A stretch of 64,000 bases of DNA. Source: Moritella dasanensis ArB 0140 (GTDB lineage: Bacteria > Pseudomonadota > Gammaproteobacteria > Enterobacterales > Moritellaceae). The translations under genes and the position numbers were made by a program. Positions 18,501 through 27,525 of the stretch are shown here, piece by piece. The stretch is taken from contig NZ_AKXQ01000014.1 of NCBI RefSeq assembly GCF_000276805.1, positions 1-64,000 of the forward strand. The letters are read 5' to 3'. Under the pieces are notes generated by a model, which saw only the letters and a list, made by a program, of their open reading frames with translations, was not told where the DNA came from and searched no databases. The stretch's first letter is position 1; every line of letters begins with the position of its first letter.

Positions 18501-19459
18501 TGTCTGTGGCTTTCTTTTAAATCTGCGAGTTCAACCAGTACGTCTTTTAAACGCGTGTCGGCGAGCACTTGATCTTGATTGCACTTGTCTTGATAGAGTG
18601 CCGCAAGATGATGTAAGTGTTGTAGATCTGCTTTGATTTCAATGAGTGAATCAATGTCAGTTAATGACAATAAAATCTTTTCTTCTAAATTCAGAATAGC
18701 TTGTGATGAATGCAGATCGGCTAGCCAGCTATCAATATCGGTTTTATCAATGTTGACCATGTCAGTCACATTGTTGCTCAGCATTTCAGAACTGATGGCA
18801 TCTTGAGAGATTTCGATGATCATTTGTTTAATCACGTCGAAATTAGAGATCTTGTTGAATACCGAGGTTACTACTTTTTCAATGTGCTTAATCGGTGATT
18901 GGCTCATTGAAAAACGTTGTTGCAGGGTACGCAGTGATTTCTTGCCGCCTAGGTCGCGATGATTTTGGATGACTCTTGCATAATCATCTACGCTTAATAA
19001 GCTACTGACTTCGCAACGCACTTGTGTTCTATAGTTACGCTTGATCTCGTCATCACCAAAGATATTGCCGCTTTCATCAAGATACATCTTGATGTCGAAG
19101 GGGCTATCAATAAAGCGGTATAGCAGTTTGTCGCCATCGCTTTTAATTAATACGTGGCACAACTGTGGTGTGTCAGATCCGTTCGGACGTTGATAGTCAA
19201 AAACGATATAACTGGTTTTGCGCGGCAAATAATAAGCAGCAAATGATTTCTTGTTGGCATTACGTTCAACAATACGCCCAGGTCGAGCACCCCAAAACAG
19301 CATCGGCAGTTTAAGTAATGTTGTTTTACCTGCGCCATTAGTACCCGCAACCTTGATATTACCCGCGTTATTTAACTCGAGTAGTTTACCAGGCCAAAAG
19401 CTATCAATAAGGTAGGTTTTGCGACATAGATATTGTTGTGAAGAATCAGTCATCATCAT
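15584..19459 (-). CDS. MksB/JetC-like SMC-family ATPase
   Basis: 1291 aa. Walker A is GTNGAGKT at 39-46. A head segment extends to about 270, followed by a very long Gln/Glu/Lys-rich coiled coil (about 280-1010), interrupted near 520-620 by a hinge-like globular stretch. The C-terminal half of the head carries a signature-like SSTGLSYLALIT (about 1139) and Walker B ITWPVDELGELH (about 1166-1177). The MTASPS motif after it is typical of MukB/MksB/JetC. A Ser/Thr/Glu-rich tail of about 60 aa ends the protein. Such ATPases organise chromosomes (MksB) or extrude and help cut plasmid circles (JetC). Three consecutive ATG codons (19459, 19456, 19453) could start it. It leads the mksB-mksE-mksF-like operon. 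Confidence 0.8.
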   Translation of the reverse strand: MMMTDSSQQYLCRKTYLIDSFWPGKLLELNNAGNIKVAGTNGAGKTTLLKLPMLFWGARPGRIVERNANKKSFAAYYLPRKTSYIVFDYQRPNGSDTPQLCHVLIKSDGDKLLYRFIDSPFDIKMYLDESGNIFGDDEIKRNYRTQVRCEVSSLLSVDDYARVIQNHRDLGGKKSLRTLQQRFSMSQSPIKHIEKVVTSVFNKISNFDVIKQMIIEISQDAISSEMLSNNVTDMVNIDKTDIDSWLADLHSSQAILNLEEKILLSLTDIDSLIEIKADLQHLHHLAALYQDKCNQDQVLADTRLKDVLVELADLKESHRQQVSSIEDACHDEEKAHREIKHDLDKLEQEKIDFEDDEAATYQQRGSELSDFTLRLINLNNEKTQLSEKSADLSRTFTEQQQQQELDFNKREQQLTNEISSQQQQLTTALSENKLHYATLESELRTQTQVLVDQLNEKKTPLEHTKISLNLQLTQPQLDPALTLQSQQLQQNLSQCRRNINERQEAYNRISHESQSLRQKQHQALQTNDRLKIELNHLAQQHRDVQALLSPEKGSLHAFLAEHVPNWQANIGRVINPELLKHLHLEPELLVAFADAAKNADAETALTQVQDFYGIKINLNALENASFTDSALAEKEQHISTQIGAKKAELEQLQKALEQLNKQVEELDKQLNSSKQLLFKQNQLLTNLVNEEDELNGKLEQHKTLAIARIQTQLAETALLLDQAQQALSQAKVDYQSRHNELNNERLGVHCQLETDYNQRIDSYQTSLDSLRNEAQIETQRIAAALQAALSDAGINASIFNALAAKIKQTTQAVENAKVFQQKADKYNSWLETSWSQVEPGRERLRRLDAAIQRFQQQLKDKKQDYQQSTDKLEQKKTQLDKQVSDLVLQLKGLDNSLVKLADYPAVVNEALPEYSVNNISKLTNSQMSLLGKQQSNVLSAVSKISSELKRYSKSTLQIGWLENRIESDPELVNYRLEEAINSGEQLSYVLKNAKLLQTSTTHEVELRANDILSIYTHLSNFDRNITRTGRKLSSHMNGKQFFTALGDIKIAIRTKMDKLGYWQQLENVNDAFEAYQANTELTHDRSIPQDLIDSLDELSAVLPKNNSMQHNELFDIEFTIVENGRTTRATTPKELEDVSSTGLSYLALITFFTGLTTMLRPDASTVITWPVDELGELHSENIQAMLDMLNQHGIQIMTASPSTDKSVLQLFDHLYEIDSRNKRLIQMNVDDDPLMALLNGDAKKALVADTEVLTAVPSSPISPVLSAPENTESTTSTITESNIATTMQEEG

Positions 19460-19728
19460 TATTATTATGCAAGAAATCGAACCCCATATTTTAACTGAAT
19501 GATGCTCAAGATGTAAGGAAAAAAGAGAAGTTTAATTGGGTGATGCTTGGTTCTGCTCAGATTATCGGCAATCTTGGTCACTTGTCAGGATTTATGCAAA
19601 TTAAGTGAATATTCTTGCATATATAAAATATTATAATACAATCCGCCGAATCATTTTATATTAACAAACGAAAATTAGGTATTTTATGACAGATTATGTC
19701 GTAAGTTGACCTTTTTTAGGAATTATCG

Positions 19729-21159
19729 ATGGAAAACAAACTCGGACTTGGCATGTTAGTGGCCTTGGTATTTAGTACCATGGTCGGTGCCGGAATCTTT
19801 AGTCTGCCACAAAATATTGCTGTATCAGCGGCGCCCGGTGCAATCACGCTAGGCTGGTTGATTACGGGCTGCGGCATGCTGGCATTAGTCTCGGTATTAC
19901 GTAATTTAGTCGTGCGTTTCCCTAATTTGAATGGCGGCATTTTCTCGTATGCACAAGCGGGTTTTGGTGATTACATCGGCTTTATGTCTGCTTGGGGTTA
20001 CTGGATCTGTAACTTACTCGCTAATGTATCTTATGCAGTGGTGTTCTTTAGTGCGATTGGCTATTTTGTCGATACCCCTGAAAACCCAATGATGGGGCAG
20101 GGTAATACGCCGATTGCCGTTTTCGGTGGTTCGTTATTGATTTGGTTTATGCATGCATTGGTATTACGTGGCGTGACACGTGCCGCGTTGATTAATGTGT
20201 TTGCGACTATCGCTAAAATCATTCCTATTTTAACCTTCGTTTGTTTGGTTATCATGGCGTTTAAAATGGATAAGTTCACTCTTGATTTTTGGGGTGATAA
20301 AACGCCTGAGTTAGGCTCGGTATTAGATCAAGTGAAAGCGACTATGATGGTGACATTATGGGTATTTATCGGTATTGAAGGCGCGGTTATTTTATCAAAT
20401 CGTGCTAAAGACAAGCGTGACGTGGCGAAAGCAACCGGTATTGCACTGTTCTCGGCACTAATACTCTATATTGCTGTGAGCTTGTTTACCTTAGGTGTGA
20501 TGACTCAACCTGAAGTTGCAGCACTAAAAAACCCATCAATGGCGCATGTTTTAGAAGTGATTGTTGGTCCTTGGGGCGCAATGCTGATTAATGCCGGTCT
20601 GATTATTTCAGTATCCGGTGCGTTATTAAGTTGGACAGTCGTCAGCGCTGAAGTACCTTTCATTGCCGCGAAAGAAGGCTTGTTTCCGAAAGCATTCGCT
20701 AAAGCGAACAGCAAGGGTGCAGCAACCACATCACTGTGGTTCTCGTCATGTATGGTGCAGCTGTTTTTAATTTTAACCCTGATACAAGAAAGCTCGTATT
20801 TAGCCTTGGTCAACATCGCGACATCGGCAGTATTGCTCCCGTACTTTCTTGTGGGTGCGTATGGCGTGAAAGTGGCGTTAAGCGGTGAAGGTTATAGTGC
20901 CACTGAAAACCGTAAGAAAGACCTGTTTATCGGACTGGTATCGTCGTTTTATGGTGCTTGGTTAGTGTATGCGGCGGGCGCTGAATACATGTTGTTATGT
21001 GCATTGTTGTATTTACCGGGTGTATTGATTTACAAAAAAGCATTAGCAGAAAAGCAGCAATCATTTAGCAAGCGAGATTATGCTTATTCAACGGTATTAT
21101 TAGCGGGCGCTGCAGGGGCAATTTACCTGTTATCAACGGGTGTATTGTCGCTTTCTTAG
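19729..21159 (+). CDS. APC-family amino acid antiporter (ArcD/YdgI-like)
   Basis: 476 aa inner-membrane transporter with about 12 hydrophobic segments. The N-terminus contains MVGAGIFSLPQNIA, the conserved first-helix substrate motif of APC exchangers. FSYAQAGFGDYIGFMSAWGY and VLRGVTRAALIN match arginine/ornithine antiporters of the ArcD type. A likely function is exchange of a basic amino acid; the substrate cannot be fixed from sequence alone. No arginine deiminase genes are nearby. It is transcribed divergently from the SMC operon across a 269-bp gap with an AT-rich TATAAT element around 19631-19636. Confidence 0.8.
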   Translation: MENKLGLGMLVALVFSTMVGAGIFSLPQNIAVSAAPGAITLGWLITGCGMLALVSVLRNLVVRFPNLNGGIFSYAQAGFGDYIGFMSAWGYWICNLLANVSYAVVFFSAIGYFVDTPENPMMGQGNTPIAVFGGSLLIWFMHALVLRGVTRAALINVFATIAKIIPILTFVCLVIMAFKMDKFTLDFWGDKTPELGSVLDQVKATMMVTLWVFIGIEGAVILSNRAKDKRDVAKATGIALFSALILYIAVSLFTLGVMTQPEVAALKNPSMAHVLEVIVGPWGAMLINAGLIISVSGALLSWTVVSAEVPFIAAKEGLFPKAFAKANSKGAATTSLWFSSCMVQLFLILTLIQESSYLALVNIATSAVLLPYFLVGAYGVKVALSGEGYSATENRKKDLFIGLVSSFYGAWLVYAAGAEYMLLCALLYLPGVLIYKKALAEKQQSFSKRDYAYSTVLLAGAAGAIYLLSTGVLSLS

Positions 21160-21325
21160 TATTTTAACCACTATTTTGTTACTCTTATCATTTAGTTAAA
21201 AGCTGTTAATCAGTCAAAAACTATTAATCACTCAAAAACTATCAACTAGCGAAATGCTGGCACTTATAAAGTAAAGCTCAGGCACCTATCAAGAATAGGT
21301 GCATGTTGTAAAAGGAATTGTAACG

Positions 21326-22111
21326 ATGATTGTGGTTTTATATTTAATTTTAGGCGCGGCAGCAGGTTTGATGGCGGGTCTGTTTGGTGTCGGTGGCGGT
21401 TTAATTATCGTTCCGGCATTAATTGTATCTTTTAGCTTCCAAGATCTTTCGCCTGATATATTAACCCAATTGGCGATTGGTACTTCTCTCGCGACGATTA
21501 TCTTTACCTCCCTGAGTTCGATTAAAACTCACCACAGTAAAGGTGCCATTGATTGGGCGTTGGTTAAACGCTTAACCGTTGGTATTGTTATTGGTGCCGT
21601 GCTGGGCAGTATTTTTGCCGATTACTTACCCGGTGATACCTTACAAATGATCATCGGTATTTATGCGTTGACGGTTGCGGTACAAATGGGCTTTGATATA
21701 AAACCAACAGCACAGCACGATTTACCCCAAGGCGCTGGTTTGACTGTCGCAGGTGGTATTATTGGTGCTATCTCGGCTTTATTCGGCATTGGCGGCGGCT
21801 CACTCACGGTACCTTACTTGTCTTGGTGTCGTGTTGAAATGCGTAATGCGGTTGCAACGTCTTCAGCTTGTGGTTTACCCATTGCGGTGGCAGGCGTATG
21901 CAGTTACATCGTGACTGGTTGGAATAACCCAGAGTTACCAGCATACAGTCTAGGTTATATTTATTTACCGGCATTCTTTGGCATTATAATTACCAGTACG
22001 GTGTTTGCCAAACAAGGTGCTAAATTGGCTCATTCATTACCGAGTCATGTGTTAAAGCGTTATTTTGCGTTGCTATTATTAGTTGTTGGTTCGAAGTTTA
22101 TTTTCTTCTAA
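21326..22111 (+). CDS. TauE/SafE-family (TSUP) membrane permease
   Basis: 261 aa with about eight membrane segments. The family hallmark occurs twice, once per repeat half: GLMAGLFGVGGGLIIVPAL near the start and ISALFGIGGGSLTVPYLSW in the middle. TSUP proteins are proposed to export sulfite, sulfoacetate or related anions. ATG 21326 is preferred over the in-frame GTG at 21299 because AAGGA lies 9-10 nt upstream of it. It follows the antiporter by 166 bp. Confidence 0.85.
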   Translation: MIVVLYLILGAAAGLMAGLFGVGGGLIIVPALIVSFSFQDLSPDILTQLAIGTSLATIIFTSLSSIKTHHSKGAIDWALVKRLTVGIVIGAVLGSIFADYLPGDTLQMIIGIYALTVAVQMGFDIKPTAQHDLPQGAGLTVAGGIIGAISALFGIGGGSLTVPYLSWCRVEMRNAVATSSACGLPIAVAGVCSYIVTGWNNPELPAYSLGYIYLPAFFGIIITSTVFAKQGAKLAHSLPSHVLKRYFALLLLVVGSKFIFF

Positions 22112-22240
22112 AACGAACATTTTATTGATCTAGGCTATAAAAAATTAAAAAAACTACCCATTAAGTATAGTCAGATGTTCGATTTTGTTATATTTATGCT
22201 AAAATTACCCCCTACGTAGTCGTTTAGTAAGGGGAGCGAT

Positions 22241-23728
22241 TTGTTAAATTTAACAACCGCGATCACAGCATTACAACAACAGGTTATCCATGCTCCAGCT
22301 GAGCAAACTCGGATTTCTGTTGATTTACAGCCCTTAAATTCAACCGAGCTTATAGAATGGCTTGGTGCTCAAGTTATATTTCCTCAATTTTATTGGCAAT
22401 CTCGAGACGGCGATGAAGAAGTTGTCGCACTCGGGAAATGCTGTCATTGTCATGATGTTAATCTCGCAAAAACATTGTTTACTCAGCCGCAGCGGATGTG
22501 GGGCGGACAAGCCTTCCCTAATAAAGAATCTAGCGAAAAGTCTAGCCAAGCACTGACCAGTAGCGATAGTGATTACTATTTCTTACCGCAAATAGAATTA
22601 ACCCGTCAGCAAGCGCATTGGCAGCTATCGGTCAACCTACCAGTCAATTTACCAAAAATGTCAGTAGCCAAACAGGCAATGGCAGACGCGGGTTACGACA
22701 AAGTTCAGTTATTGGCAAGTCTTGCACAGTTAATTGCACCTGCACCGATACCATTACCGCAATCTTACGTCATTGAATCTCGTCGTCATTATCCTGAGTT
22801 CAAACAATGGTCTGATCTTGTCACTAAAGCGTTAACCGCAATCGATGAGCAGTATTTTGCCAAAGTGGTATTGGCGAGAAAAACGGTGCTAACGTTAAAC
22901 CGTCCTCTGTCAGCGACGCAATTTTTACAACAAAGCCGTCAAGTTAATCAGCAGTGTTTTCATTTTATTTTTGCTATCAATCCTGATGATTATTTTGTTG
23001 GTTCAACACCTGAACGGTTATTCAGTCGCGACACCGATCAGTTACATACCGAAGCGCTTGCTGGTACCGCTGCACGAAGTTTAGATGCCGCGGAAGATCG
23101 CGCGTTAGCAAACTGGTTACTTAACGACAAGAAAAATCGCTACGAAAACCGCTTAGTGGCAGATGATTTATTATCACGCTTACAACCGCGCTGTCGTTCT
23201 GTGCACGTTGAAACGCGCCCTGAGTTAATTAAATTACGTAAAGTGCAGCATCTTAAACATAAAATATCTGGCCAGTTAATGGCGGGCATTGATGACGCCG
23301 AATTACTCACCAGCCTACAACCAACGGCTGCGATTGCTGGATTACCGCGTCAACCGGCATTAGATTTTATTGCTGATAACGAACCGTTCGACCGTGGTTG
23401 GTATAGTGGTGCATTAGGTTATATCGGCCAGCAACAGAGCGAATTCTGTGTTGCTATTCGCAGCGCGCGGGTATTAGGGCGTGAATTACAGTTATTTGCC
23501 GGTGCAGGGATTGTTCCTGGTTCTGATCCGCAAAGTGAATGGCAAGAGTTAGAGCGTAAAACCGCGACTTTATTAACCTTGCTTGAACCTGATGCGAACG
23601 ACTATCGCGACTCTGACGTCCATCACGATAATGACGACAAGCAAGGTCGAAATAGGCATTCTCATACCCACAATAGTAATAAGCATGTGCTTGCCAATCA
23701 ATTTGCCTCGGAGCAACAACGCGCATGA
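22241..23728 (+). CDS. menF: Isochorismate synthase MenF, TTG start
   Basis: Converts chorismate to isochorismate, the first step of menaquinone synthesis. 495 aa. The start is TTG 22241: GGGGAG lies 4 nt upstream, and the homologous N-terminus (LTTAITALQQQ) begins at once. Motifs of chorismate-using enzymes: KVVLARKT, GSTPERLF, TEALAGTAARS, LRKVQHLKHKI, QPTAAIAGLPR and YAGxxGY-type WYSGALGYI. Odd features: about 35 extra C-terminal residues rich in His, Asp and Asn (after LLTLLEPD), absent from E. coli MenF. The stop overlaps the menD ATG (ATGA). It heads the operon menF-D-H-B-C-E. Confidence 0.95.
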   Translation: MLNLTTAITALQQQVIHAPAEQTRISVDLQPLNSTELIEWLGAQVIFPQFYWQSRDGDEEVVALGKCCHCHDVNLAKTLFTQPQRMWGGQAFPNKESSEKSSQALTSSDSDYYFLPQIELTRQQAHWQLSVNLPVNLPKMSVAKQAMADAGYDKVQLLASLAQLIAPAPIPLPQSYVIESRRHYPEFKQWSDLVTKALTAIDEQYFAKVVLARKTVLTLNRPLSATQFLQQSRQVNQQCFHFIFAINPDDYFVGSTPERLFSRDTDQLHTEALAGTAARSLDAAEDRALANWLLNDKKNRYENRLVADDLLSRLQPRCRSVHVETRPELIKLRKVQHLKHKISGQLMAGIDDAELLTSLQPTAAIAGLPRQPALDFIADNEPFDRGWYSGALGYIGQQQSEFCVAIRSARVLGRELQLFAGAGIVPGSDPQSEWQELERKTATLLTLLEPDANDYRDSDVHHDNDDKQGRNRHSHTHNSNKHVLANQFASEQQRA

Positions 23729-25581
23729 TCACGAATCAATCGCTTTCAGACATACAAGCGCCATTAAATCGTTTATGGGCGAGTTTAATTTTAGAAGAAC
23801 TGAGTCGTTTAGGTGTTCGCCATGTGTGCGTGGCACCGGGTTCACGTTCTACACCCTTGGTATTAGCGGCAGCGGCGCATGATGATTTAATACTGCATAG
23901 TCATTTTGATGAACGTGGTCTGGGTTTTTATGCGTTGGGATTAGCGAAGTCATTACAAGCGCCTGTGGCTGTGATTGTCACTTCGGGAACAGCCGTCGCT
24001 AACTTATTACCTGCGGTAGTTGAAAGCGGCTTAACCAAAGAAAAACTGGTATTACTCACCGCAGACCGCCCGTTAGAGCAGATTAATTGCGGTGCCAATC
24101 AAGCTATTCAACAAGCGGGTTTATTCTCTAGCCACGCCTGTCATGAACTGTTATTACCCAGCCCAAGTTTAAGCATTACCCCACAATGGTTGTTGAGCAA
24201 CATAGATCAAAGCTTGGCAGTGCAACAACAAACGGGTGGGGCGGTGCATATTAATTGTCCTTACCCTGAACCACTTTATGGCGGTGATGCTGATTTTAGT
24301 GACTACCTTGCTGGAATAAGCCATTGGCAAGCGCAGCAACAAGGCTATTTATCCATTTATTCACCTTGCATTAATGCCTTAAAGACGATGCCGTCTACAG
24401 AAATCTGCTCGACGATGCCAGTGGTTAACCGCAAAGGCTTGGTGGTTATTGGCGCGATGAATACTGCTGATATGCTGGCGATTAAACAATGGGCGAAGAC
24501 GATGGGCTGGCCTGTATTGGTCGATCCGCAATCGGGTGGTAGCAGTGCTTGGTCGCATTATGATGTGTGGTTACAAAACCAAGCATGTCAGGACAAGTTA
24601 GCGGAAGCGGAGATCTTAGTACAATTTGGGGCACGATTAGTATCAAAACGTTTGGGTCAGTTTATCGCACAGCAGAACTGGCAAGATTACTGGTTAATAG
24701 CACCGCAAGCCGGGCAGTTAGACCCTTATCATCAGCGTTGTAAGCAATTTGTTAGCCCAATACAAAGTTGGTTAACACTGTTTGAAAATGGTCAGTTGAA
24801 TACCGCTTTAACGGCTGATAGGTATTCTCTTGGCAACGCTCTTAATAATGTCTTCGCCGACGTTGGTGTGCAACACTGTGATGTTGATAGTTATGAATGG
24901 GCCAGAGTATTAACGGTTGCCAGTGTGACGGTGCGACAGTTAATTGAAATTAATCATATTGATGAATTAACCGAAATTAGTTTCGCGGCCACATTAGATA
25001 CCTGCTTTTCAAAAACGTTAGTGAACAAGCCTACCAGTTTATTCATTGGTAATAGCTTAATTGTCAGATTATTAGACATGTTCGCAGCATTACCCAATGT
25101 CCCGGTATTTAGCAACCGAGGTGCCTCGGGTATTGATGGTTTATTAGCAACGGCAGCTGGCGTACAGCAAGGCCAACAACAAGCGATGCTTTGTCTGCTA
25201 GGCGATACATCCTTGTTATATGATTTGAATTCGCTAGCGTTATTTTCTCAACCTACGCACCCGAGCGTGATCGTGGTATTGAACAATGACGGTGGTGCAA
25301 TTTTCGATATGCTCCCTGTTGCAGAGCAACAAAAAGAACAATTATACCGTATGCCACATGGCTTTAATTTCAAACATGCAGCGGCGATGTTTGATTTAGA
25401 TTATATCCAACCTCAAAGCTTAGCAGATGCACTTTCTGCTATTCACCATAGCTTACACCCGATGACTGAAGTAACCGGAAAAATGCGTACTTTACTCGTC
25501 GAGATAGTCACTCCCGCAGGGGCTGCAGCCAAGCAATTGAAGCAATTGTTTAGCGAGGTAAAAGATGCGAAATTTATCTAA
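23725..25581 (+). CDS. menD: 2-succinyl-5-enolpyruvyl-6-hydroxy-3-cyclohexene-1-carboxylate synthase
   Basis: ThDP-dependent enzyme adding a 2-oxoglutarate-derived succinyl unit to isochorismate. 618 aa, longer than the E. coli enzyme (556) through inserts in the central region. N-terminal VAPGSRSTPLVLAAA, catalytic-Glu region SHFDERGLGFYALGLAK and TSGTAVANLLPAVVE match MenD closely. The C-terminal ThDP/Mg motif is LGDTSLLYDLNS followed by VVLNNDGGAIFDMLP. It overlaps menF by 4 nt and menH by 17 nt. Confidence 0.97.
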   Translation: MITNQSLSDIQAPLNRLWASLILEELSRLGVRHVCVAPGSRSTPLVLAAAAHDDLILHSHFDERGLGFYALGLAKSLQAPVAVIVTSGTAVANLLPAVVESGLTKEKLVLLTADRPLEQINCGANQAIQQAGLFSSHACHELLLPSPSLSITPQWLLSNIDQSLAVQQQTGGAVHINCPYPEPLYGGDADFSDYLAGISHWQAQQQGYLSIYSPCINALKTMPSTEICSTMPVVNRKGLVVIGAMNTADMLAIKQWAKTMGWPVLVDPQSGGSSAWSHYDVWLQNQACQDKLAEAEILVQFGARLVSKRLGQFIAQQNWQDYWLIAPQAGQLDPYHQRCKQFVSPIQSWLTLFENGQLNTALTADRYSLGNALNNVFADVGVQHCDVDSYEWARVLTVASVTVRQLIEINHIDELTEISFAATLDTCFSKTLVNKPTSLFIGNSLIVRLLDMFAALPNVPVFSNRGASGIDGLLATAAGVQQGQQQAMLCLLGDTSLLYDLNSLALFSQPTHPSVIVVLNNDGGAIFDMLPVAEQQKEQLYRMPHGFNFKHAAAMFDLDYIQPQSLADALSAIHHSLHPMTEVTGKMRTLLVEIVTPAGAAAKQLKQLFSEVKDAKFI

Positions 25582-26461
25582 CATGATCATTACGACGCAG
25601 ACCCAATTACCGTTATATTCAGAATCAGTTCAATCTGCGAGCAGTCTGTCGCAAGGTGCTGTCGTGAAACCAAGTTTAGTATTCTTACATGGCTTGTTGG
25701 GGTCTACCGCAGATTGGCAAAAAATAGTGTCACATTTGTCGTCAGACTATCAGTGTATTTGTATTGATTTACCTGGGCATGCGGAAAGCCAAGCGGTGAC
25801 CGCGAACGACTTTCAGCATGTACAGCAACTTATTATCGCGACGTTGGCCCAGTATGAACTTGAGCACATCGTTTTTGTTGGTTATTCGTTAGGGGCGCGT
25901 ATTGCCATGACGATTGCTAGCGAACCGGCTGCTAACTGGCCGTACACTATTGATGGCATGTTATTAGAAAGCGGTAACCCAGGTTTAAACAGCAGCGCCG
26001 AACAATTACAACGTGGATTACATGATTTAGGTTGGGTAACACGTTTTAGCGAAGCACCATTAACTCAGGTATTGCCCGATTGGTACCAGCAAGGGGTATT
26101 CGCATCATTAACCAAGACAGAAAAAACCGCATTGATTGCAACGCGCAGCCACATTCAAGCGGACTACAATGGTTTTAATGGTGGCAAGCAGATAAGTAAA
26201 ATGTTGGCGGCCACGTCTCTGTCGAAACAAGGTTATTTGTTACCGAAATTACAAGCGGCTGAGTTCCCAATCAGTATGGTATGTGGTGAATTAGACCCTA
26301 AATTTGTGCAATTAACTCAAGCCAGTCAGCTGGAATATCATGTTGTCGCTGATGCTGGGCATAACGTACATGCCGACCAGCCGATTGTATTTTCAGCATT
26401 AGTCAGAGGGTTAGTCAGTGACAGCCTGAAGAATAAAGCAGCACAACAGAGCGCCGCTTAA
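25565..26461 (+). CDS. menH: 2-succinyl-6-hydroxy-2,4-cyclohexadiene-1-carboxylate synthase
   Basis: Alpha/beta-hydrolase-fold lyase that removes pyruvate from the MenD product. 298 aa. The triad is visible: Ser in GYSLGARIA, Asp in CGELDPKF, His in DAGHNVHADQP; the oxyanion region is FLHGLLGSTADW. The start at 25565 is favoured by GAGG 7 nt upstream although it overlaps the menD end; a second ATG at 25583 sits just after the menD stop. About 30 N-terminal residues precede the conserved core, so the later start is possible. Confidence 0.93.
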   Translation: MRNLSNMIITTQTQLPLYSESVQSASSLSQGAVVKPSLVFLHGLLGSTADWQKIVSHLSSDYQCICIDLPGHAESQAVTANDFQHVQQLIIATLAQYELEHIVFVGYSLGARIAMTIASEPAANWPYTIDGMLLESGNPGLNSSAEQLQRGLHDLGWVTRFSEAPLTQVLPDWYQQGVFASLTKTEKTALIATRSHIQADYNGFNGGKQISKMLAATSLSKQGYLLPKLQAAEFPISMVCGELDPKFVQLTQASQLEYHVVADAGHNVHADQPIVFSALVRGLVSDSLKNKAAQQSAA

Positions 26462-26638
26462 ACACGTTGATTGCGGATTGTCGTGGTCGCGGAATTTTAG
26501 AAAGTAATAGAAGCATTTAGTTTAGACATTTAGTTTAGAACGTCAGATTAGACATTTAGTTTAGACATAAAAATTAGACATTTAGCTATTCATATATAAA
26601 AAGAGTAGCTATTCATATATACAAGATCAGGAATTATT
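26462..26638. repeat. Short direct repeats between menH and menB
   Basis: 177 bp with several copies of AGACATTTAG (26524, 26549, 26576) and two copies of TAGCTATTCATATATA (about 26583 and 26606). It separates menFDH from menBCE and may hold a second promoter, but no clear -35/-10 pair was seen. Confidence 0.6.
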
Positions 26639-27505
26639 ATGAGCAGAACAGTTGGCATTACCGAAGAAGAGCTATACGCAAAAGTTGAATGGCAAGATTG
26701 CACAGGTGAATATCAAGATATTCACTTTCATAAATCATTAGATGGTATTGCAAAAATCACCATTGCCCGACCACAAGTACGTAATGCGTTCCGTCCTCAG
26801 ACCGTAAATGAAATGATGCAAGCGTTAGCTGATGCACGTTACGACTCAAAAATCGGCGTGATCGTGTTAACGGGCTTGGGCGAACATGCATTCTGCTCGG
26901 GTGGCGACCAAAGTATTCGTGGCGATTACGGCGGTTATAAAGACGACGAAGGTATGCATCACTTAAACGTATTGGACTTTCAACGTCAGATCCGTACGTG
27001 TCCAAAACCTGTGATAGCTGCAGTAGCTGGTTATGCAGTCGGTGGCGGTCATGTATTACACATGATGTGCGATTTAACGATTGCAGCAGACAATGCACAA
27101 TTCGGCCAAACAGGACCGAAAGTGGGTTCGTTTGACGGCGGTTGGGGCGCATCTTACATGGCACGTATTGTTGGCCAGAAAAAAGCGCGTGAAATTTGGT
27201 TCTTGTGTCGTTTTTACGATGCACAAGAAGCCGTTGATATGGGCCTTGTAAATACAGTGGTACCACTGGCTGAGTTAGAACGTGAAACAGTACGCTGGTG
27301 TCGTGAAGTATTGCAACACAGCCCGATGTCATTACGTTGTTTAAAAGCGGCATTAAATGCCGATTGTGATGGCCAAGCTGGCTTACAAGAATTAGCGGGT
27401 AACGCCACTATGATGTTTTACATGACAGAAGAAGGACAAGAAGGGCGTAATGCCTTTAATGAAAAACGTCGTCCTAATTTCGACAAATTCCCGCGTAATC
27501 CATAA
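26639..27505 (+). CDS. menB: 1,4-dihydroxy-2-naphthoyl-CoA synthase
   Basis: Crotonase-family enzyme that cyclises o-succinylbenzoyl-CoA. 288 aa, the usual length. Oxyanion-hole motifs [15 protein letters not shown] and [19 protein letters not shown] are present, as is the conserved [20 protein letters not shown] stretch with the catalytic Asp of MenB. It ends with the family-typical [12 protein letters not shown]. The ribosome site AGGA precedes ATG 26639. Confidence 0.98.
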   Translation: MSRTVGITEEELYAKVEWQDCTGEYQDIHFHKSLDGIAKITIARPQVRNAFRPQTVNEMMQALADARYDSKIGVIVLTGLGEHAFCSGGDQSIRGDYGGYKDDEGMHHLNVLDFQRQIRTCPKPVIAAVAGYAVGGGHVLHMMCDLTIAADNAQFGQTGPKVGSFDGGWGASYMARIVGQKKAREIWFLCRFYDAQEAVDMGLVNTVVPLAELERETVRWCREVLQHSPMSLRCLKAALNADCDGQAGLQELAGNATMMFYMTEEGQEGRNAFNEKRRPNFDKFPRNP

Positions 27506-27525
27506 TTAGCAGCGGAACATTATTA

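Noticed and set aside
26757-27353. Minus-strand frame of 198 codons inside menB
   Set aside because: It is fully antisense to a well-conserved MenB and shows no domain character.
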